From Hafnia psychrotolerans (GTDB lineage Bacteria > Pseudomonadota > Gammaproteobacteria > Enterobacterales > Enterobacteriaceae), in NCBI RefSeq assembly GCF_014639435.1, contig NZ_BMFZ01000002.1:248001-312000 (forward strand): a DNA stretch of 64,000 bases, read 5' to 3'. A program made the position numbers and the translations under genes. The notes under the pieces were generated by a model that was not told where the DNA came from, did not search any database, and saw only the letters and a program-made list of their open reading frames with translations. Below, piece after piece: positions 38,081 through 46,520 of the stretch (position 1 is its first letter; every line of letters starts with the position of its first letter).

Positions 38081-39334
38081 ATGAGAACATCGAACTTTTT
38101 TGGCAAAAAAGTAGTTGTTGCGACTTTTGTGATGGCCATTTTCGGCTGGGGTATCGGTTTTTATGGGCCGCCAATATTTATTTATACCATCATGCAGAAA
38201 ACAGGTTGGTCATTGTCATTGTGTTCAACCGTTGTGACTGTGCATTTCTTAGCTGGAGCTTTGCTCGTCGTGAAGCTGCCTTTTTTTTATAAACGTGTCG
38301 GCATCCCCGTAACCACTCTTTTTGGGGTGATAATACTTTCACTCGGAGTGTATGGATGGTCGATAGCAACACAGCCTTATCAGCTATTCATAGCGGCAAT
38401 TTTCAGCGGGTTCGGATGGATAACGATGGGAGCAGCAGCAGTCAATGCCATCATCGCACCCTGGTTTGTCAAAAAACGTCCAGGAGCCTTGGCTAAGGCT
38501 TATAACGGTGCAAGTATCGGTGGTGTTATCTTTCCGTCCATCTGGGTCTATACGATTGGATGGTTTGGATTCCCAAACACGGCAATGGGGATCGGAGTTA
38601 TTTCGGTGGCAGTAATCTCGGCGCTTTGCTTCATGGTATTCAGAATCCGCCCTGAGCAAATTGGCCAATATTCAGATGGGGAATTCAACGAGCCCAACGA
38701 ACTTGAATACTCGTCACATACAATAGCGCTCCCTCTATGGACAAATAGGCAATTTCTCACTTTAGCTATGGCTATGTCTCTCGGCCTATTTGCCCAGATA
38801 GGACTAGTCAGTCAGCTGTTCTTGATATTGGTCGATCATATTGGAGAAAAAAACGCCGGTTTAGCCATGGGACTAGCAACGATTAGCGCCATAGCTGGCA
38901 GGTATTTTGCCACCTCATTGATATCGCGAAATATCAATCGACGTAGGGTTGCCTGCATTAGTTTTAGCTGTCAGTTCGCAGGATGCTTAAGTTTAATGGG
39001 GATAATGATATGCCCAGCACTCCTGTGGATAGGCATGACTCTTTTCGGCATGGGTATTGGCAACGCGACGTCCCTACCACCTATCATCGCTCAGTCAGAG
39101 TTTCCCCGTGAGCAAATCCATCGAGTGATTACGCTGATCGTTGCAATATCCCAAAGTGGCTACGCTTTCGCTCCATTATCATTTGGCGTTGCCAAATCTT
39201 TGCTGACCGTGGGTCATGGAGAGTTATTTTTGTTGGTTTTGGCAGGAAGTATTCAAGGTCTTGCAATACTTGCGCTTTATATTGGTCGCAACAGCCATAA
39301 AACTCGGGAAATATCTCAACCTGCAAGACAATGA
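38081..39334 (+). CDS. MFS transporter (monocarboxylate/oxalate-formate antiporter-like)
   Basis: 417 residues from ATG 38081 (TTGAGGATGCC upstream), twelve hydrophobic segments. 'FGWGIGFYGPPIFIYTIMQK' at the N terminus and 'PWFVKKRPGALAKAYNGASI' after TM4 are typical of the OFA/MCT-type MFS branch. No enzyme gene is linked to it, so the substrate is unknown. A different MFS protein is at 56696. Confidence 0.9.
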   Translation: MRTSNFFGKKVVVATFVMAIFGWGIGFYGPPIFIYTIMQKTGWSLSLCSTVVTVHFLAGALLVVKLPFFYKRVGIPVTTLFGVIILSLGVYGWSIATQPYQLFIAAIFSGFGWITMGAAAVNAIIAPWFVKKRPGALAKAYNGASIGGVIFPSIWVYTIGWFGFPNTAMGIGVISVAVISALCFMVFRIRPEQIGQYSDGEFNEPNELEYSSHTIALPLWTNRQFLTLAMAMSLGLFAQIGLVSQLFLILVDHIGEKNAGLAMGLATISAIAGRYFATSLISRNINRRRVACISFSCQFAGCLSLMGIMICPALLWIGMTLFGMGIGNATSLPPIIAQSEFPREQIHRVITLIVAISQSGYAFAPLSFGVAKSLLTVGHGELFLLVLAGSIQGLAILALYIGRNSHKTREISQPARQ

Positions 39335-39671
39335 AAACATAATAGTTAAGGATAAAGTGAGAATGCCAGGACGATGATATATTTCGAACCATGTACCATT
39401 CATTCCGCTACTCTCTGACCTGTGACCCACTGATTAAGGATAGCGTTGCATCGCCCCGTTGAACTCACAACGAAAAGCAGACCGTTAGGCGTTACAGCCG
39501 AAATGGATCTCATACCACAATGAGGTCATGACTCACTACAATGTGCCTTGAACAAAGAGAGAGCTGTTTACAGGGACTTCCACTTTCGTGCCAGGAAGCA
39601 CATAATTGATTGATATTTAAGCACCACTTAGCGTCTTTATGGATCTCTTCTGAAGTGCGGGGTAACTCTGT
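39335..39671. other. Gene-free interval
   Basis: I see no gene, repeat or strong hairpin here. The last 40 bases should hold the control region of the ClbS/DfsB-like gene. Confidence 0.4.
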
Positions 39672-40190
39672 ATGAATGTGCCGCAAACAAAATCTGAATT
39701 GCTTTTAGCCATTGATAAAAATTTCAATAAATTAATGAGTTATCTTAATGCCATCCCCCCCGAACTCACCTCAGATAACTCAATGGATGGGCACTGCAAG
39801 GACACGGAAATGAGTGTTCGAGATCTGGTTTCCTATCTGCTCGGGTGGAACACTCTGGTTGTAAAGTGGATCACTTCTGACGAGAAAGGATTGCCCGTTG
39901 ATTTCCCAGAAACTGGTTTTAAGTGGAATCAACTTGGGCTTCTGGCGCAAAAATTTTACTCTGATTATAGCGAATTGAATTATAACGCGTTAATTACTGA
40001 GCTCGAGGCAGTAAAAGACGAAATAGTAAAACTTATTGATGAGCTCACTGATGACGCTTTGTATGGTAAACCATGGTACACAAAATGGACTATGGGGCGA
40101 ATGATCTCATTTAACACATCATCACCCTATGCCAATGCTAATGGCAGATTAAGGAAATGGGCGAAAAATAATAATATCAGCTTAAAATAA
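39672..40190 (+). CDS. ClbS/DfsB family four-helix bundle protein (DUF1706)
   Basis: 172 residues. 'VPQTKSELLLAIDKNFNKLM', 'VRDLVSYLLGWNTLVVKWI', 'PETGFKWNQLGLLAQKFY' and 'WTMGRMISFNTSSPYANANG' match ClbS/DfsB proteins, which have the DinB-like four-helix fold. ClbS itself protects colibactin producers by hydrolysing the cyclopropane warhead. No colibactin synthesis genes are in the window, so this is either a stand-alone resistance gene or a homologue with another substrate. Confidence 0.85.
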   Translation: MNVPQTKSELLLAIDKNFNKLMSYLNAIPPELTSDNSMDGHCKDTEMSVRDLVSYLLGWNTLVVKWITSDEKGLPVDFPETGFKWNQLGLLAQKFYSDYSELNYNALITELEAVKDEIVKLIDELTDDALYGKPWYTKWTMGRMISFNTSSPYANANGRLRKWAKNNNISLK

Positions 40191-40240
40191 AAAAACTGTG
40201 TGAGATTTTTTTAGACAAAAAACGCTGTGAACTTGCCTCC

Positions 40241-40591
40241 TTGATCTGTCAGCACAATCGTCTGGAGTATATCGAGGCTAATTTTTCACACTGGCTAACC
40301 AATCCGCTGAGAAGCAGACGCGGGGATATTGCTGCACTGCAAGATGAGTTCATCCGTGTGCTGATGGAGTTTGCCAGGAGCTACAAGTATCTGGGTACAC
40401 TCGATGATGCCCCGCCTCACATCATTCCGATAGGTTACTTCAACGATATCGGCCATGCCATCAAGGTGCAGGAGCAGTATTGTTGCGGTGAGTTATTTCA
40501 CGTCATCGACGTCCGCGATGAATGGATCAGAAAAACTCTGACCCGACTGAGGGATATTTATTCCGATATGGACAGGCTGGCAATGGAGTGA
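40241..40591 (+). CDS. Hypothetical protein, probably truncated
   Basis: A 116-codon frame beginning MICQHNRLEYIEANFSHWLT. The same reading frame is open upstream (EIFLDKKRCELASL) without a start, so the N terminus may be lost or an alternative start is used. No domain is recognised. It has an even, protein-like composition with conserved-looking 'IIPIGYFNDIGHAIKVQEQY'. It sits in an IS-rich stretch and may be a fragment of a mobile-element gene. Confidence 0.45.
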   Translation: MICQHNRLEYIEANFSHWLTNPLRSRRGDIAALQDEFIRVLMEFARSYKYLGTLDDAPPHIIPIGYFNDIGHAIKVQEQYCCGELFHVIDVRDEWIRKTLTRLRDIYSDMDRLAME

Positions 40592-40895
40592 TCCGAGAGT
40601 GCCAGAAAGCGGATCTGCGCGTCAGGAAACCACTAGAGGATTTGATTTATTCCAAGAGCAATAAAATCATATCAAGTGTGGTGTTTATCATTTATAAAAG
40701 AATCATATTTAATATGATATTTACTTAATTTATATAATCATTGTCAATATCATTTACTACAGTATCGGACATCATCAAATGGAGTGTGCAATATGGTTCG
40801 GGAACCGAACGCTTCACTCGGCGATGAAACGCTGACAAGCGAGTGTGAAGATGATTGATGACAGTCAGACCATGAGGCGGTATCTATGACCGATG
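40592..40895. other. Gene-free interval
   Basis: AT-rich in its first half. I find no supported gene; a 22-codon frame at about 40793 is too short to accept. Confidence 0.35.
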
Positions 40896-41110
40896 TTAAC
40901 ATTCCGCGCCGGCCGTTGCCGCCTGGAGGAGAGTGGCCTGCTGCGCACCCTGCGGGCGCCGAACCTGCAACTGGTCCCGCTTGCTGTTGGCCAGAAAACC
41001 ATAATATCGTACCATCTTAAAATGTCGCGACGGGATGTGGCTGACGTAACGCTGCAGCATCTCCTCTAGGCTGATCTTCTGGCGGTTGAGGCTGCAAAGC
41101 AGCCGTGCTC
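40896..41110 (-). pseudogene. IS91 family transposase fragment
   Basis: The minus-strand frame contains 'SLEEMLQRYVSHIPSRHFKM' and 'VRYYGFLANSKRDQL', the C-terminal hallmark of IS91/IS801-type HUH transposases. Everything N-terminal is missing; the fragment abuts an IS3-type fragment at about 41110. Confidence 0.8.
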
Positions 41111-41563
41111 GCACCGCAGGTGCGCTACGTTCTCGTTGATTTATATTCACGCCGGATTACCGGTTCAGCTCTCTCATTAACTGCTGATGCTGATCTGGTG
41201 TGCAGGGCTTTGCGTAATGCGCTGGAAACACGACCGCGTGATGGCCGTCTGATGTTTCATTCCGATCAAGGCGTTCAGTATAAAAGTAATAAATACAGAA
41301 TGTTAATCTGGAGTTATGGGGTAATGCAAAGTATGAGTCGCAGAGGGAATTACCTGGATAATTCACCGATGGAAAGAGTCTTTCGCAGTCTTAAAAGTGA
41401 ATGGCTTCCGAAAGATGGTTATGGTGATTTTAGCCATGCTGTACGCGATATAAACCAATGGATGAATGGTTATTACAACGTTTATCGCCAGCATACGAAC
41501 AATGGTGGTTTATCGCCTTGCTCGCATGAAGAAAAGTGGCAACAGGTTATCGCGGTCTCCTGA
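41110..41563 (+). pseudogene. IS3 family transposase (OrfB) C-terminal fragment
   Basis: About 145 residues of the DDE integrase core: '[20 protein letters not shown]', '[20 protein letters not shown]' with the second Asp, '[20 protein letters not shown]' with the Glu, and the end '[13 protein letters not shown]'. The N-terminal part with the first Asp is absent and the left end joins IS91 sequence, so it cannot be active. Confidence 0.88.
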
Positions 41564-41612
41564 TTTTGTGATCCACTACAATTGACAGTAAGGTTTTGCA
41601 GGAGCACCATTA

Positions 41613-41631
41613 TAGATGAGAATCAAATAGT
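41613..41631. promoter_or_regulatory. Possible Fur box upstream of the glucosyltransferase gene
   Basis: AGATGAGAATCAAATAG matches the left half of the Fur consensus (ATGATAATCATTATC) well and the right half poorly. Siderophore-microcin genes are normally iron-repressed, so the position is sensible, but the match alone is weak. Confidence 0.35.
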
Positions 41632-41793
41632 TGCATTTACCATTTACCATGGTATTCAACTGAACCTCCTGTGGAGGCGAAGTAAGGATTTTGTTCAGTG
41701 GTTGGCGTCTTACAGCCACGACGAGGTATCCTCTTGTTGTTTCCAGAGTTCTGATTGGTGGATTAAGTTCGTAAAACGGAGAAGGATTTTCTT

Positions 41794-42906
41794 GTGCGTA
41801 TTCTCTTTATTGGCCCTCCTTTGTATGGGCTGTTATACCCGATAATTTCTCTGGCTCAGGCTTTTCGGGTGAACGGACATGAAGTCGTGGTTGCGAGTGC
41901 AGGTAAATTCACGCATAAAGCGGCAGATGCTGGTCTGGTTGTTTTTGATGCCGCACCAGGACTGGATTCAGAAGCGGGTTATCGCCATCAGGAAGAGTTG
42001 AGAAAGAAAAGTAACATTGTGGGGCGTTTCTCTTTTTTCAGTGATGAGATGGCTGACCGTCTCGTTGATTTTGCAGGGCAATGGCACCCGGATTTAATCG
42101 TCTACCCCCCACTTGGTTTAGCCGGACCGCTGATTGCCGCTAAGTATGGGATCCCTTCGGTCATGCAGACGGTTGGATTTGCCCATACTTCTGCCCATAT
42201 CCAGATGGTAACTCGTTCTCTGGCTGATGCTTACAGGCGTCATGGTGTCAGTGGCCCGCCGCGTGATCTTGCATGGATTGATGTCACACCTCCGAGTATG
42301 AGCATTCTTAAAAATGATGGTGAGCCTGTTATTTCCATGAGGTATGTGCCCTACAATGGAGGTGCTGTCCGGGAGCCGTGCTGGGACAGAGCACCGGGAA
42401 GAAAACGTCTGTTGATAAGTCTTGGTACAGTCAAACCAATGGTGGATGGGCTGGATTTGATATCATGGGTGATGGATTCTGCAAATGAGGTGGATGCTGA
42501 CATTATTCTGCAACTGGCGATGAATGCACGTGCCGGATTGCGAAAGTTGCCATCAAATGTGCGTCTGGTAGAGTGGATCCCTATGGGGGTATTTCTCAAC
42601 GGAGCTGATGGATTTATTCATCATGGCGGTGCGGGTAATACCCTGACAGCCCTGTATAGTGGGATACCGCAGATTGTGTTTGGTGAAGGTGCTGATCGCC
42701 CTGTGAATGCAAAAGCAGTTGCGAAGCGTGGATGTGGAATCATTCCTGGTGACAATGGTCTGACCAGTGATTTGGTTAATACCCTTCTTTATGATGATTC
42801 ACTTCGCTTATGTTCAGCACAGGTTGCTGCTGAAATGGCTGAACAACCCAGCCCAGCTGAGATCGCTGGCGTTCTGGTAGCGAAACTGAAAACCAACCGG
42901 CAATAA
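41794..42906 (+). CDS. iroB: IroB/MceC-like catecholate siderophore C-glucosyltransferase
   Basis: 370 residues from GTG 41794 with GGAGAAGG upstream. The N terminus RILFIGPPLYGLLYPIISLA, 'FDAAPGLDSEAGYRHQEELR', 'VTPPSMSILKNDGEPVISMR' and 'GADGFIHHGGAGNTLTALYS' follow IroB and MceC closely (GT-B fold, GT1 family; the HHGGAGNT motif binds the nucleotide sugar). Known members attach glucose to the catechol rings of enterobactin, giving salmochelin or the precursor of the microcin siderophore tail. It lies with an IroD-like esterase and the mch-like genes and without iroC, iroE or iroN, which argues for a microcin role. Enterobactin must come from another locus. Confidence 0.93.
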   Translation: MRILFIGPPLYGLLYPIISLAQAFRVNGHEVVVASAGKFTHKAADAGLVVFDAAPGLDSEAGYRHQEELRKKSNIVGRFSFFSDEMADRLVDFAGQWHPDLIVYPPLGLAGPLIAAKYGIPSVMQTVGFAHTSAHIQMVTRSLADAYRRHGVSGPPRDLAWIDVTPPSMSILKNDGEPVISMRYVPYNGGAVREPCWDRAPGRKRLLISLGTVKPMVDGLDLISWVMDSANEVDADIILQLAMNARAGLRKLPSNVRLVEWIPMGVFLNGADGFIHHGGAGNTLTALYSGIPQIVFGEGADRPVNAKAVAKRGCGIIPGDNGLTSDLVNTLLYDDSLRLCSAQVAAEMAEQPSPAEIAGVLVAKLKTNRQ

Positions 42907-43084
42907 TTGTATAACACTGCTGAAATTATCCACGAAAGCTGCCATTGGAAATATAAAGTCCTTCATCATATGAGTGAAGGACATTGCTGAGTGGGAAATG
43001 AACATGAAATAATGTAGCTGAAAGGGTTACCAGAACGGTGAAATCATTGCCGATAGGACATTACTCTCTGGTATCTAGTCACGA

Positions 43085-44329
43085 TTACACATCTGATAAT
43101 CCGTCGATAATTGCTCCACGCCACCAGGCATAATCGTGCCCCCCGGTATAGACAGAAAGTTTACTTTTCAAACCACCGGCGAGCAACGATTGATGTAACT
43201 GCTGAACATGAGGGACTGTAGCTCCTTCCCGAGAACCGACCCCCAGCTGAATATTTACGTCTTTCGGAAGCGCAGAAAGTACCTGTTTACTTACCCAGGA
43301 GGTATCATTCTCCGTAAACATTCGAGGAGTGTTTCTGTTGGGACTCCACCACATTGAAGGGGAGTGGCTGATTACTGTGCCAAATATATCCGGTGCATAT
43401 AAGGCCGCCATCAGCGCGGTGACTCCACCAAGGCTTTGTCCGGCCAGTATAGTATTCGAGTGACCAGCCCATACGATATCAGGATACTCCTTGTATAATC
43501 GAGGGATCAGATTTCCCGCGATATCGAGAATGAGTTCTTTGTTACCCCCCAGAATATTCACACGATCAGATTCATTAATATTGTCTATTCCCAGAATCGC
43601 CATCGGCGCAATACGTCCAGTAGTAATGGCAATGTCTATTGCCCGAGTAATACCTATACGGTCAAACCATATTTCTGCATCAGGTAATACTAGTAACCCC
43701 AGAGGAGCTGAGGTTCGATACCCCGGAAGGTAGAAACGAATCTGGCGCTGGTGTCCCGCAACAAAGGAATATGATGTGGAAAGGACTCCGGAACAGGTGT
43801 GGGAAGTATCATCCCACTCCGTTTGTCCAGGAGCCAGATCAAGAGAAAGGACTGATTCCCCGAATCCTCGTATATTTATTTCTGATGTTTTGTTAAACGG
43901 GTCGGGCTGGCCGGGTAACGGTGAGAAACGACCTCCAAGCTGAGAAATATCTTCTTGCTGCATTTCCGGTGGAATTTCTATAAACGAGTATGAACCACGA
44001 TATGAAGCAGGTAACTCCAGAGTCAGTGTCCAGATATCCGTAGAAGGGATATGGGTCATAAGTCCTTTTTCGACATCTTTTTTATCTGTAACACGGTTCA
44101 GGCGAAGATATACGCCTTGTAGCACTTCTTCTGAACGCCACAGAAATGTGACCTCCCGATTTTCTGTGTTGCTGCAGCTTTTTGTCATCAGGGGAAGAGC
44201 AGCAGATTCAACTTCGCGCCAGAAGTGGGTGATATCCATTGGTGGATTTGTGGACAACTGTGCACATATTCTTGATTCCGTACAGATATCATCAAGACTT
44301 CTGGATGGATGATTCCTCATAAATGGCAT
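43085..44329 (-). CDS. iroD: IroD/MceD-like enterochelin esterase
   Basis: A 414-residue Fes/IroD-type esterase. The N-terminal Fes domain covers about 1-180 ('TFLWRSEEVLQGVYLRLNRV'). The C-terminal alpha/beta hydrolase has the nucleophile in 'NTILAGQSLGGVTALMAALY' and the catalytic His in 'YTGGHDYAWWRGAI'. It hydrolyses the trilactone of enterobactin or its glucosylated forms. In microcin E492 the MceD homologue linearises the siderophore before attachment. Convergent with iroB across 178 bp. A cytoplasmic location is expected, since no signal peptide is seen. Confidence 0.92.
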   Translation of the reverse strand: MPFMRNHPSRSLDDICTESRICAQLSTNPPMDITHFWREVESAALPLMTKSCSNTENREVTFLWRSEEVLQGVYLRLNRVTDKKDVEKGLMTHIPSTDIWTLTLELPASYRGSYSFIEIPPEMQQEDISQLGGRFSPLPGQPDPFNKTSEINIRGFGESVLSLDLAPGQTEWDDTSHTCSGVLSTSYSFVAGHQRQIRFYLPGYRTSAPLGLLVLPDAEIWFDRIGITRAIDIAITTGRIAPMAILGIDNINESDRVNILGGNKELILDIAGNLIPRLYKEYPDIVWAGHSNTILAGQSLGGVTALMAALYAPDIFGTVISHSPSMWWSPNRNTPRMFTENDTSWVSKQVLSALPKDVNIQLGVGSREGATVPHVQQLHQSLLAGGLKSKLSVYTGGHDYAWWRGAIIDGLSDV

Positions 44330-45068
44330 ACCTTGTAGACAAAATTTATATATTATAAGGATGATGCGAAGCTCTCTTAGCTATAAAAGAGGGTTCACTT
44401 CCCGTGATGCGGTCTAGTAATATCGGACACCAGTTAAAGTTTTTACGCTAGATGCTTCTCTTTGACATACGGCGTCTGACCGGTTCTGTCGCATTAAGGT
44501 TATGTCGGGTAAGATGCTGTTTTTTTTTGAACATACCTGTGATCCGAAACGCCTTCCGGCGGCTGCATTATCCCATCTATATTATCGCCCAGTGTGTTCG
44601 CTGGTATCTAGACTAGGCACTGAACCTGCGTAATCTGGAAGAAATGATGGCGGAGCGTGGCAACGTAAGTAGCGGAAACACTTGCCATAACCACTGGCAA
44701 CATGGCATAACGGAAAGTCAAAATACCTGTCTATCATCCGATATGCGTGGTGCAGAATATATGTCGCGGGTTTGAAGGTTATGAGGTCGGAAACGGCTAA
44801 TATTTTTCAACGGAAATGTCGCAGATGTTCTGTGTTCGTATAACCTGCATTGAGACGACCCATTAATAAATATATTTATCCGCACAACACCACGCATGGA
44901 AAATTTTTGATAAGCACTGTAATCACAATCGCTCACGAAGTGCCTCTCTGTTTATGACAGCACTAAAAATGTTCATTATTATATAATAATCAGCATACTA
45001 ATCTGTCCCAAAACAATCGAATCAGATTAGTATGCAATTGTTATTTCTTCGTCAGATTTTAAATCGGT
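44330..45068. other. Interval with IS6-type remnant, no intact gene
   Basis: Contains an IS6-like transposase scrap (see the separate entry at 44482) and otherwise AT-rich sequence. A 72-codon minus-strand frame at 44718-44936 has no ribosome site and no family resemblance, so I do not call it. Confidence 0.5.
44482..44670 (+). pseudogene. IS6 family element remnant (end plus transposase N terminus)
   Basis: GGTTCTGTCGCATTA at 44482-44496 resembles an IS6-family terminal repeat. It is followed by a decayed reading 'LHYPIYIIAQCVRWYLD', a stop, then 'LRNLEEMMAERG', which are conserved N-terminal pieces of IS6 transposases. The same 15 bases in the same orientation occur at 52915-52929, on the other side of the microcin genes. 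Confidence 0.65.
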
Positions 45069-45317
45069 TTAGCTTCCGCTTCCGGCTGCTGAAGAGGAAC
45101 TAGATGGACCACTATTTCCAACTGCATCATATAATGCACCAACCCCAGCGCCGATCGCCACCCCAATGGCAGGCCCCATTGGACCTGCCAAGCCAGTTCC
45201 AAAAGCTGTACCTGCAACTGTAGCACCGCCAACAGCCACATCCCTGCCTACCTGTACCCAGTTAACATCTCCTGCACCAGATACAGAATTCATATCATTA
45301 TAACTTAGTGCTCTTAT
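45069..45317 (-). CDS. Class IIb (siderophore-type) microcin precursor 1, apparent ATA start
   Basis: Starting at ATA 45317 gives an 82-residue precursor, (M)RALSYNDMNSVSGAG leader then core. The codons align one for one with precursor 2 (MRPISDTKLSMISGAG), and AAAGGAAGAG lies at the right distance. ATG 45293 would give only the last eight leader residues. The core is Gly/Ala-rich and hydrophobic ('GLAGPMGPAIGVAIGAGVGA') and ends SSSSSAAGSGS, the Ser-rich tail that carries the siderophore in MccE492, MccH47 and MccM. Cleavage is expected after SGA. The ATA overlaps the stop of the upstream immunity gene (ATAA), so translation is probably coupled. A sequencing error or a degraded ATG is the alternative. 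Confidence 0.85.
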   Translation of the reverse strand: MRALSYNDMNSVSGAGDVNWVQVGRDVAVGGATVAGTAFGTGLAGPMGPAIGVAIGAGVGALYDAVGNSGPSSSSSAAGSGS

Positions 45318-45478
45318 TTAACTCTTCCTTTCATTTGAAAAAAAATGAACATTACAATGGCAACAAAAATAGAAACACATAGAGACTGGACTAATGGAGA
45401 GGCATTAAAATACCTTGCAATCCATCCAATCACTACCTCAATAAACACACAAAGCATTGCAACTATTGTATTACTCAA
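45314..45478 (-). CDS. Putative microcin 1 immunity protein
   Basis: 54 residues starting at TTG 45478 behind the strong ribosome site AAGGAGGTAAG. The sequence begins MSNTIVAMLCVFIEVVIGWI and ends in a second hydrophobic stretch (VSIFVAIVMFIFFQ) and a basic tail MKGRVK: two membrane helices. Class IIb microcins are each made with a tiny inner-membrane immunity protein encoded just upstream, overlapping the precursor. The overlap here is 4 bp with microcin 1. The gene is easy to miss because of its length and TTG start. Confidence 0.75.
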   Translation of the reverse strand: MSNTIVAMLCVFIEVVIGWIARYFNASPLVQSLCVSIFVAIVMFIFFQMKGRVK

Positions 45479-45570
45479 CTTACCTCCTTATGGTTTATAA
45501 GAAGCTATAGTCACAGAAACTCATACCAACAATCAGTAAAAACTTATCCTACTGAATTATAAATTGAAAT

Positions 45571-45774
45571 GATTCAATCGACCGTACTCAGCGTTGTCTC
45601 CCTGTGTGCGATAATCACTCTGATGATGTTCATGTTTTTTATAACAACATTCACAAAGCGTTCACTTTCTGTATCAAGTGAACTGGTAGCCTCATCCATT
45701 AATAATATGGATGGTCTACGGTACAGAGCTCTGGCGATAAAAATACGTTGTTTTTGCCCTCCGGGAAGCCCTTC
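45571..45774 (-). repeat. Duplicated 3' end of the mchF-like exporter gene
   Basis: About 204 bp that closely match 46533-46736 (offset 962), the last 200 bp of the ABC exporter gene. It keeps the translated motif around '[15 protein letters not shown]', but with a scatter of substitutions and no upstream part of the gene. It separates microcin module 1 from module 2. Confidence 0.85.
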
Positions 45775-45789
45775 AGGTGAAGATACAGG

Positions 45790-45826
45790 CCTGAAACTCT
45801 GTACTCCAAGAGTACAGAGTTTCAGG
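45790..45826. terminator. 16-bp perfect hairpin between microcin 2 and the exporter fragment
   Basis: CCTGAAACTCTGTACT and AGTACAGAGTTTCAGG pair perfectly around CCAAG. It is 60 bp downstream of microcin 2 on the minus strand. There is no T-run after the stem in that direction, so it may act as a terminator or as an mRNA stabiliser. Confidence 0.5.
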
Positions 45827-45887
45827 AGTGATCATAGATTCCTAACTATCAAGCCACCTGAATATAGTAGATGACTTAGTTTAATTA

Positions 45888-46145
45888 TTAGCTCCCCCCC
45901 CCAGATGATGAAGTTGCGCTGGAATTGTTACCGAAGAATGACTGGACTAACGAACCAGCCACGTAAGCAGCTCCAGCAGTAGTTGCGCCAGCTATAGCTC
46001 CTGGACCTGCTCCCAATCCACCTATAACGGCACCACCCATTGCACCAGCGACAGCACCTCCAGCAACAACACCAGCAAGTTCACCATAACTGAACTCACC
46101 AGCACCTGATATCATACTCAGTTTGGTATCACTTATTGGTCTCAT
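45888..46145 (-). CDS. Class IIb (siderophore-type) microcin precursor 2
   Basis: 85 residues with the ribosome site AAGGAGAGTAAAT. The leader MRPISDTKLSMISGAG matches known class IIb leaders (MREI-S-x-x-x-L ... SGAG). The core is rich in Gly and Ala ('GGAVIGGLGAGPGAIAGATT') and ends SSATSSSGGGS, close to the MccH47/MccE492 ending to which a linear glucosylated enterobactin is attached at the terminal Ser. Related MccH47 targets ATP synthase; the target here is not predictable. It lies 30 bp downstream of its probable immunity gene. Confidence 0.92.
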   Translation of the reverse strand: MRPISDTKLSMISGAGEFSYGELAGVVAGGAVAGAMGGAVIGGLGAGPGAIAGATTAGAAYVAGSLVQSFFGNNSSATSSSGGGS

Positions 46146-46175
46146 ATTTACTCTCCTTATTATTGCATTAAGTCT

Positions 46176-46361
46176 CTAGATATCCGAACGTACTCTTTTT
46201 CTTAATAAGAGTACTGTAAAGAGACTAGAAAAAATGAACGCTAGCATAGCTGTACGGGAAGGTTTAAAGATCTCACCACAAACATACACTCCGATATAGA
46301 TACAACCATAGAAAACAATGAAAAACAAAAACCAATAGATTAACAACTTCATTTTACGCAT
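46176..46361 (-). CDS. Putative microcin 2 immunity protein
   Basis: 61 residues, AAAGGAGTTTAT before ATG. Two hydrophobic helices ('LLIYWFLFFIVFYGCIYIGV' and MLAFIFSSLFTVLLL) and a basic C terminus RKRVRSDI. Small size, membrane character and position directly upstream of microcin 2 fit an immunity protein of the MchI/MceB kind, though such proteins share little sequence. It repeats the immunity-then-precursor order of module 1. Confidence 0.75.
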   Translation of the reverse strand: MRKMKLLIYWFLFFIVFYGCIYIGVYVCGEIFKPSRTAMLAFIFSSLFTVLLLRKRVRSDI

Positions 46362-46520
46362 ATAAACTCCTTTAGGGAAAAAGAGATTTTTATGTCCTCC
46401 TTACCTCCAGCTCTCCGATTAAAAAACTCACATTACTTCCGTTGAATTACGTTACTTATACAACCATACAACTAAACCATACTCATAATTCAGCGCATTA
46501 AGATAAACCCTCTTAAGAAA

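Noticed and set aside
41582..41845. 87-codon plus-strand frame before the glucosyltransferase
   Set aside because: It overlaps the well-supported iroB start in another phase and has no family match; treated as leader DNA.
44718..44936. 72-codon minus-strand frame
   Set aside because: No ribosome site, no family resemblance, and it lies in a decayed IS-rich spacer.
45569..45874. 101-codon plus-strand frame
   Set aside because: It is the reverse complement of the duplicated exporter fragment; the twin shadow occurs in the intact gene at 46588.
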